Part shown: one piece after another, positions 58,426 through 64,000 of the stretch
How positions within the stretch are numbered: position 1 is the first letter of the stretch
How the letters are laid out: every line of letters starts with the position of its first letter
Assembly: GCA_902614125.1 (NCBI GenBank)
Contig: CACMJW010000005.1
Location: 1-64,000, forward strand
Length of the DNA stretch: 64,000 bases
DNA from: an uncultured Pelagibacteraceae bacterium
GTDB taxonomy: Bacteria > Pseudomonadota > Alphaproteobacteria > Pelagibacterales > Pelagibacteraceae
Reading direction: 5' to 3'
Translations under genes and position numbers: made by a program
Notes under the pieces: model-generated
Databases searched by the model: none
What the model was told of the DNA's origin: nothing
What the model saw: only the letters and a program-made list of their open reading frames with translations

Positions 58426-60579
58426 ATGGACATTATAAAAAAATATCCAAAAGTTTTTCAATGGTTGTTTTTATTAGCTGTATTTTTTGCTTTATGTTTT
58501 GCAATAGACGTTCCTGAAACTTATAAATTTATAAGGGGCCAAGCAGAATTTGTAAAAGATCCCAATCAAAGTACGTTTGTATTTCTTGGCAAAGAAGTAA
58601 GATATTACGCATTTGATGTATTTTGGAGATTACCCCCACTACTTGGATGGCTACCTATTTGGATTAATGACTCTTTGTTCTTCTTAATGAATGAATGGAT
58701 GCCAATGGAGTTTTGGAATGAAGATACACAAGAATTTAAAACTCGACCTTTGCTTTTACAAATTAGCAGAAACCTTACTGCTTTTATGACTTTTCTAATT
58801 GAATTAATTAGAGAGATTTTATTGGGAGGTCTTGAAACTATTGTTGCATTTACAAGTTGGGATTTTATTGATGCATATCCGTGGGCAGAACTCCCAGGTT
58901 TGCCATGGACTATTGTAGCTGCTGGCTTTGCAATCCTTTCATACAAATTAAGCGGTAAAGGCCTTGCTATATTTGCCGGTCTAACAATGGTTTACATTTC
59001 TATTTTTGGTCAATGGAAACCTTCTATGCAAACACTTTCTTTTATTTTAGTCGCGGCCCCATTATCTTTTGCATTTGGTTTAGGCCTTGGTATTGCAGCT
59101 TTTAAAAGTAAAAGAGTCGAGAAAGCATTGTATCCTATATTGCTTGTTATGCAGACAATGCCACAATATGCAGTTTTGGTTCCAGCGCTTGTGCTTTTTG
59201 GGGTAGGCGATCACGCAGCTGTAATAATAACTATGGTAGTTGCTGTACCACCAATGATATTACTAACTTTATTAGGTTTAAGAGCAATTCCTCCCGAGGT
59301 TATTGAAGCCGGTAGAATGAGTGGGTGCACTAATTGGCAATTGATGTTCAAAGTATTAATTCCAACAGCAAGAAGAGATATATTGATAGGAGTGAACCAG
59401 GTAATCATGGTCTGTTTCTCAATGGCAGTTATTTCTGCATTTATAGGTGCAAAAGGATTAGGTTTTAATTTGTTACTTGCTCTAAACCAATTAAATATTG
59501 GATTAGCATTAGAGGCAGGTTTATGCATTAGTTTGATTGCAATTCTGTTAGATAAAATGTCATTAGCTTGGGCAAACAAGCAAATAGATTATTTTGGGAA
59601 CCTAACTTTTTACCAAAGAAATAAAAATTTAATATTCTTTGGAGGAGCATTTATTATTGGTATTTTATTAGCTTATGCAGGATCATTTTATTTTAAAGAA
59701 GGATTTAATTATTTATTTGAAGTTCCACATAACAAAGGAATTTCAACTGCAGATTTTTGGAACAAAGGAGTTGATTGGATTTTTGAAACTTTCTTCGTTT
59801 ACATTAAAGCTTTCAACACATGGTTAATTCAAGATGTTCTTCAACCAATGAGAGCTTTATATTTAAGAATGCCAGCGGTTGCTACTTTAGTACTTGTGGT
59901 TGGAGCAGGTTACTTAATAGGTGGAATTCGTTCAGCTTTAGTTGTGTGTGCCTTAACGTTGTTTATTGCTCTAAGTCCATGGTGGGATAGAGCTCTAGTT
60001 ACAACATATATGGCAACATTTGGTGTAATTATATCTTGTATAATTGGTTTTACTGTTGGAACCCTATGTTTTCAAAACAAAAATTCAGCAAAGTTTATGT
60101 TGGGAGTTTGTGATATTTTTCAAACCTTTCCTTCGTTTGTATATTTAATTCCTGTGATGATGTTGTTTGGTATTACAGACACATCAGTTCTAATCGCTGT
60201 GATCGTTTATGCAACTATTCCTGCAACAAGATACACAATTGAAGGATTAAGAAGTGTACCTGCAGGATTACACGATGCTGCAACTATGTCAGGTGTAAAT
60301 AAATTTCAAAGGTTAACAAAAATTGAATTTCCTTTAGCCTTCCCGCACATGATGCTTGGTTTAAATCAAACAATTGTTTTTGCATTATTCATGGTAATTA
60401 TTGGAGCCTTCATCGGAACAGAAGATTTAGGACAATATATTTTAAAAGCTTTATCAGATAAAAATGGAGCAGGGATAGGTCTTACTTTAGGAATATGTGT
60501 TGCCTTTATTGGATTGATTTTTGACAATCTAATAAGAACTTACGTTGGAAAAAGAAAAAAGCATTTAGGAATAGATTAA
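58426..60579 (+). CDS. tmoV: TMAO/glycine betaine-type ABC transporter permease, two fused permease domains
   Basis: Two BPD_transp_1 repeats (IEAGRMSGCTNWQLMFKVLIPTARRDI; LHDAATMSGVNKFQRLTKIEFPLAFPHM). Confidence 0.85.
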   Translation: MDIIKKYPKVFQWLFLLAVFFALCFAIDVPETYKFIRGQAEFVKDPNQSTFVFLGKEVRYYAFDVFWRLPPLLGWLPIWINDSLFFLMNEWMPMEFWNEDTQEFKTRPLLLQISRNLTAFMTFLIELIREILLGGLETIVAFTSWDFIDAYPWAELPGLPWTIVAAGFAILSYKLSGKGLAIFAGLTMVYISIFGQWKPSMQTLSFILVAAPLSFAFGLGLGIAAFKSKRVEKALYPILLVMQTMPQYAVLVPALVLFGVGDHAAVIITMVVAVPPMILLTLLGLRAIPPEVIEAGRMSGCTNWQLMFKVLIPTARRDILIGVNQVIMVCFSMAVISAFIGAKGLGFNLLLALNQLNIGLALEAGLCISLIAILLDKMSLAWANKQIDYFGNLTFYQRNKNLIFFGGAFIIGILLAYAGSFYFKEGFNYLFEVPHNKGISTADFWNKGVDWIFETFFVYIKAFNTWLIQDVLQPMRALYLRMPAVATLVLVVGAGYLIGGIRSALVVCALTLFIALSPWWDRALVTTYMATFGVIISCIIGFTVGTLCFQNKNSAKFMLGVCDIFQTFPSFVYLIPVMMLFGITDTSVLIAVIVYATIPATRYTIEGLRSVPAGLHDAATMSGVNKFQRLTKIEFPLAFPHMMLGLNQTIVFALFMVIIGAFIGTEDLGQYILKALSDKNGAGIGLTLGICVAFIGLIFDNLIRTYVGKRKKHLGID

Positions 60580-60587
60580 TCAAAAAA

Positions 60588-60761
60588 ATGAGAAACGAGA
60601 CTATAAACTTAATTGGATGGATATTGTTTATAGTTTCAGCAATAGGATTTGTAATATCAAGTATTGGAAGTTTTTGGGCAATGTTTGGAAGTTTATTTTT
60701 TTTACTTGCCTGTTTTGTATTTCTAATTCCTTTTTTTAGAAAAGATAAAAATAAAATATAA
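60588..60761 (+). CDS. 57-aa membrane microprotein downstream of tmoV
   Basis: Manual translation MRNETINLIGWILFIVSAIGFVISSIGSFWAMFGSLFFLLACFVFLIPFFRKDKNKI; below track cutoff. Confidence 0.55.
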   Translation: MRNETINLIGWILFIVSAIGFVISSIGSFWAMFGSLFFLLACFVFLIPFFRKDKNKI

Positions 60762-60783
60762 TAACTAGTTTAAAAAACTTTTT

Positions 60784-62115
60784 TTATTTATTTAAAAAAG
60801 TTTTTAAAGAGTCATCCATTGCCGTTTCCCATGGCGTATGATGAATTGGAGCAACAGAACCTGTGACAGGTGAAGAAAATGATTTATTTCTATAAGTTAA
60901 AATATCTTCGACCTTATGGTGCTCCCATTCTTTAAAATGTTTTCTAATTAATTCAAAATCAATTTTTGGATAATCACTCATTTCATGAAGCTCTTTGGTG
61001 TACTCTGTTTGAAAATCGATCATTTGATCTGGATTTTCTAATTTTTCCTCCATATCAACCCATTTTTTAATATCATTATCCATTTCACTGTCGCTTGGCA
61101 TTTTAATTTTACCCATTATCACATCTCTTGCATACCATGCTTGGCAATCAAACATATTAAAAGTATGAAATTGATCCTGCATACCAAGATAAAGAAGTTT
61201 ATGATTATCCTGCCATACAACACCTTTGTAAAGTTTTGGTGGATAAAGCCTGTTGTGAGTTTTAAGTTTTAGACTTTCCTCTAAAAAAGGAAAATGGTGA
61301 AGATATCCTGTACATAAAATTATAGCATCAGCTTCTTGTTCCGTACCATCTTTAAAAATTGCTTTTTTTCCGTCAAGACGATCTAGATAAAAGACTTCTT
61401 TCATTCCTTCAGGCCATTTAAATCCCATTGGGTTATGTCTGTAGCCTATAGTTACACTTTTAGCTCCATACTTATTACATTGTAAAGCAACATCTTCAGC
61501 AGAGTAACTACTGCCTAATACAATAACATTCTTTCCTCTGAACTCTTCTGCATCTCTAAAATCATGCGAGTGCATAATTCTTCCTGGAAATGATTTCATA
61601 CCTTTGTATTCAGGTATAAATGGAACTGAAAAATGACCAGTTGATACCACAACATAATCAAACTCATCAGTTTGTATTTTATCATTGACCTTATCTTGAA
61701 AACTTACCTCAAATTTATCATTTTTAAACGATGTGTTTATCACTCTAGTGTTAAATTTAATTTTACTTTTTAAATTACCCTGACTTACTCTTCCGATTAT
61801 ATAATCTTGTAAAACTTCTCGTGGTGGAAAAGATGGAATAGGTTTTCCAAAATGTTCATCAAAAGAGTAATCAGCAAACTCTAAACATTCTTTTGGTCCA
61901 TTTGACCATAAATACCTATACATACTGTTAGGAACAGGGTCTCCATATTGATCAGAACCAGTTCTCCAACTATAATTCCAAAGACCTCCCCAATCTTCTT
62001 GTTTATCAAAACAAACTATTTCGGGAATTTTTTCACCCTTCTTTTCTAAATGTTCAAATGCTCTTAATATTGAAAGTCCACAAGGACCTGCACCAATAAT
62101 TGCTACTTTTGTCAT
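60784..62115 (-). CDS. tmm: Trimethylamine monooxygenase (flavin-containing monooxygenase)
   Basis: AIIGAGPCGLSILRAFE FAD motif, CFDKQEDWGGLWNYSWRTGSDQYGDPVPNSMYRYLWSNGPKECLEF, NADPH motif VLGSSYSAEDVALQ, FMO-type FSVPFIPEYKGMKSFPGRIMHSHDFR. Confidence 0.9.
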   Translation of the reverse strand: MTKVAIIGAGPCGLSILRAFEHLEKKGEKIPEIVCFDKQEDWGGLWNYSWRTGSDQYGDPVPNSMYRYLWSNGPKECLEFADYSFDEHFGKPIPSFPPREVLQDYIIGRVSQGNLKSKIKFNTRVINTSFKNDKFEVSFQDKVNDKIQTDEFDYVVVSTGHFSVPFIPEYKGMKSFPGRIMHSHDFRDAEEFRGKNVIVLGSSYSAEDVALQCNKYGAKSVTIGYRHNPMGFKWPEGMKEVFYLDRLDGKKAIFKDGTEQEADAIILCTGYLHHFPFLEESLKLKTHNRLYPPKLYKGVVWQDNHKLLYLGMQDQFHTFNMFDCQAWYARDVIMGKIKMPSDSEMDNDIKKWVDMEEKLENPDQMIDFQTEYTKELHEMSDYPKIDFELIRKHFKEWEHHKVEDILTYRNKSFSSPVTGSVAPIHHTPWETAMDDSLKTFLNK

Positions 62116-62251
62116 CTAAAATTCTCCCATAAATAAAAATTTATAAAATAATTCTACTAACAAATTATGAAAAATTAAATCATAAATAAATTAAACTTTG
62201 AAATAAAATTTATATTAATAAATAGAAAAAAATATTAGACTATTAATAAAT

Positions 62252-63733
62252 ATGAGAAAATTTATTGTATCTATTGATCAAGGTACTACCTCTAGTAGAG
62301 CAATTTTATTTGATTTAAAAGGGAAACCAGTTTTTGTTTCACAGCTAGAGTTTACTCAATACTTTCCAAAAGATGGATGGGTAGAACATAATCCAGAAGA
62401 GATTTGGTCTACAACTCAAAAAGTTTTAAAAAAAGTTATTCAAAAAAGTAAATCACTTAATGGAAAGATTTTAACAATCGGAATAACAAACCAAAGAGAA
62501 ACAACAATTCTTTGGGATAAGCATACCGGAAAGGCTGTTTACAATGCAATAGTCTGGCAAGATAGAAGGGCAGTTGAATATTGTAATAAACTTATAAAAC
62601 AAAAAAAAGAAACGTTAATTTATAATAAAACTGGTTTATTAATCGACGCTTATTTCTCAGCAACAAAAATTAAATGGATCATAGATAATGTTCCAAAAGC
62701 AAAACAACTTATAAAACAAAAAAGATTATTATTTGGAACAGTAGATTGTTTTTTACTTTGGAGATTAACGGGAGGAACCAATCATTTCACAGATGCAACA
62801 AATGCAAGTAGAACTATGCTATTTAATATAGCAACAAATAAGTGGGACAAACAAATACTAGATATTTTAAAAATTCCAAGTCATATACTTCCTGAGGTAA
62901 AGGATAGTTCTGATGATTTTGGTCACACAGACCCAAAGATTACAGGAGAGTCGTATTCTGTTACTGGAATGGTGGGAGATCAACAATCTGCAACAATTGG
63001 ACAATGTTGTTTTGAACCAGGATCATTAAAAAGTACTTATGGGACTGGAGCATTTGTTTTGCTTAATACTGGAAGTAAAATTATTTATTCCAAAAATAGA
63101 TTACTAACGACAATTGGATATAGAATTAATGGAAAGACAACCTATGCACTTGAAGGGTCAATATTCATAGCAGGTGCAGGCGTTCAATGGTTAAGAGATA
63201 AAATCAAATTTTTAAAAAAGGCAGCAGACTCCGAAAAAATAATAAAAAAATTAAAAGATAATCATGGCGTTTATCTAGTTCCAGCCTTTACAGGCCTTGG
63301 AACACCATATTGGAATGCAAAATCTAGAGGTGTTTTAAGTGGTTTAACAAGAGACACCGGAATAAGCGAAATTGTAAGAGCAACAGTAGAGTCTGTTGGG
63401 TATCAAACTTATGATCTATTTGAAGCAATGAAAAATGATGGCCTTCGTCCAAAAATAGTTAGGGTAGATGGAGGTATGGTAAAAAATAATTGGTTTTCAC
63501 AATTTTTATCAGACATAATTAATGTAAAAGTTTTAAGACCAAAAGTTGACGAAACAACTGCATTAGGTGCAGCCTTTATGGCAGGTTTAAAAATTGGAGT
63601 TTACAAATCTCTAAACGACATTTCAAAAAATTGGTCTTTAGATAAAAAATTTTCTCCAAAAATGAAAAACAAAGATAGAAGAAAATTAATTTTTGGATGG
63701 CAGAAAGCAATTAAAAGAACTTTGATAACCTAA
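62252..63733 (+). CDS. glpK: Glycerol kinase
   Basis: SIDQGTTSSRAILFD, GWVEHNPEEIW, GITNQRETTILWDK, GDQQSATIGQ, GTGAFVLLNTG. Confidence 0.97.
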   Translation: MRKFIVSIDQGTTSSRAILFDLKGKPVFVSQLEFTQYFPKDGWVEHNPEEIWSTTQKVLKKVIQKSKSLNGKILTIGITNQRETTILWDKHTGKAVYNAIVWQDRRAVEYCNKLIKQKKETLIYNKTGLLIDAYFSATKIKWIIDNVPKAKQLIKQKRLLFGTVDCFLLWRLTGGTNHFTDATNASRTMLFNIATNKWDKQILDILKIPSHILPEVKDSSDDFGHTDPKITGESYSVTGMVGDQQSATIGQCCFEPGSLKSTYGTGAFVLLNTGSKIIYSKNRLLTTIGYRINGKTTYALEGSIFIAGAGVQWLRDKIKFLKKAADSEKIIKKLKDNHGVYLVPAFTGLGTPYWNAKSRGVLSGLTRDTGISEIVRATVESVGYQTYDLFEAMKNDGLRPKIVRVDGGMVKNNWFSQFLSDIINVKVLRPKVDETTALGAAFMAGLKIGVYKSLNDISKNWSLDKKFSPKMKNKDRRKLIFGWQKAIKRTLIT

Positions 63734-63831
63734 TTCAACTTAGAATTGATTCAATTATATATTTAATCTTTACAGCACTCAGTAATTTTTGTTACATTTT
63801 AGCTTCAATAAACACAAGAGGGGAAAATAAA

Positions 63832-64000
63832 ATGATACGATCATTTAAAACAATCTTAGCTTTTGTTGCTTTATTCTCATTTACCACAAACTCTTATGCT
63901 GATGGCCATATGGCAGCAGTTAAGAAATGGTCAAATGGTGAGTTTAAACTTTCAACTCTTTCGTCTAAACAAAGAGAGAAAGAACTAAAATGGTTTCATG
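63832..64000 (+). CDS. Glycerol-type ABC transporter substrate-binding protein (GlpV-like), truncated by window end
   Basis: Signal peptide MIRSFKTILAFVALFSFTTNSYADG followed by AAVKKWSNGEFKLSTLSSKQREKELKWFH, resembling GlpV N-termini; downstream of glpK; RBS-like GAGGGGA upstream. Confidence 0.65.
   Translation, partial: MIRSFKTILAFVALFSFTTNSYADGHMAAVKKWSNGEFKLSTLSSKQREKELKWFH

Noticed and set aside
1-64000. CRISPR arrays, transposons, phage genes, tRNA/rRNA genes
   Set aside because: No regularly spaced repeats, transposase/integrase motifs, or tRNA-like cloverleaf sequences were recognised by eye; a tRNAscan/IS search would be decisive.

Overview
AT-rich, very densely coded window with the gene content and protein style of a SAR11/Pelagibacterales (marine Alphaproteobacteria) genome; the taxonomy is an inference from gene content. 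No rRNA, tRNA, CRISPR array, prophage or transposase was recognised. Main blocks, in order: (1) GDPD fragment, 3-hydroxyisobutyrate dehydrogenase-like protein and EamA permease; (2) a eutA-like plus eutD/doeA-like (ectoine hydrolase family) pair followed by a complete Pot-type ABC transporter; (3) ilvE-like aminotransferase and thiolase; (4) a minus-strand six-gene catabolic cluster (DmdA-like GcvT protein, HIUase/transthyretin-like protein, TPP decarboxylase-like enzyme, FMN 2-hydroxyacid oxidase, S51 peptidase, second GcvT-like protein) divergent from a complete dipeptide-type ABC transporter, which is the best candidate for an undescribed pathway; (5) beta-oxidation fusion, cyclophilin, secreted HExxH protein, agmatinase/ALDH/ArgE-like genes, aconitase, BamB, ZapE and photolyase; (6) a methylated-amine region with mgsABC-gmaS-like genes, a diaminopropionate ammonia-lyase-like gene, a divergent Amt with microproteins, a second paralogous glxBCD plus GS-like module, a FAD demethylase-like gene, tdm, tmoX/W/V and tmm; (7) glpK and the start of a glycerol ABC binding protein. 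All family calls come from reading the translated proteins by eye; no database search was run.
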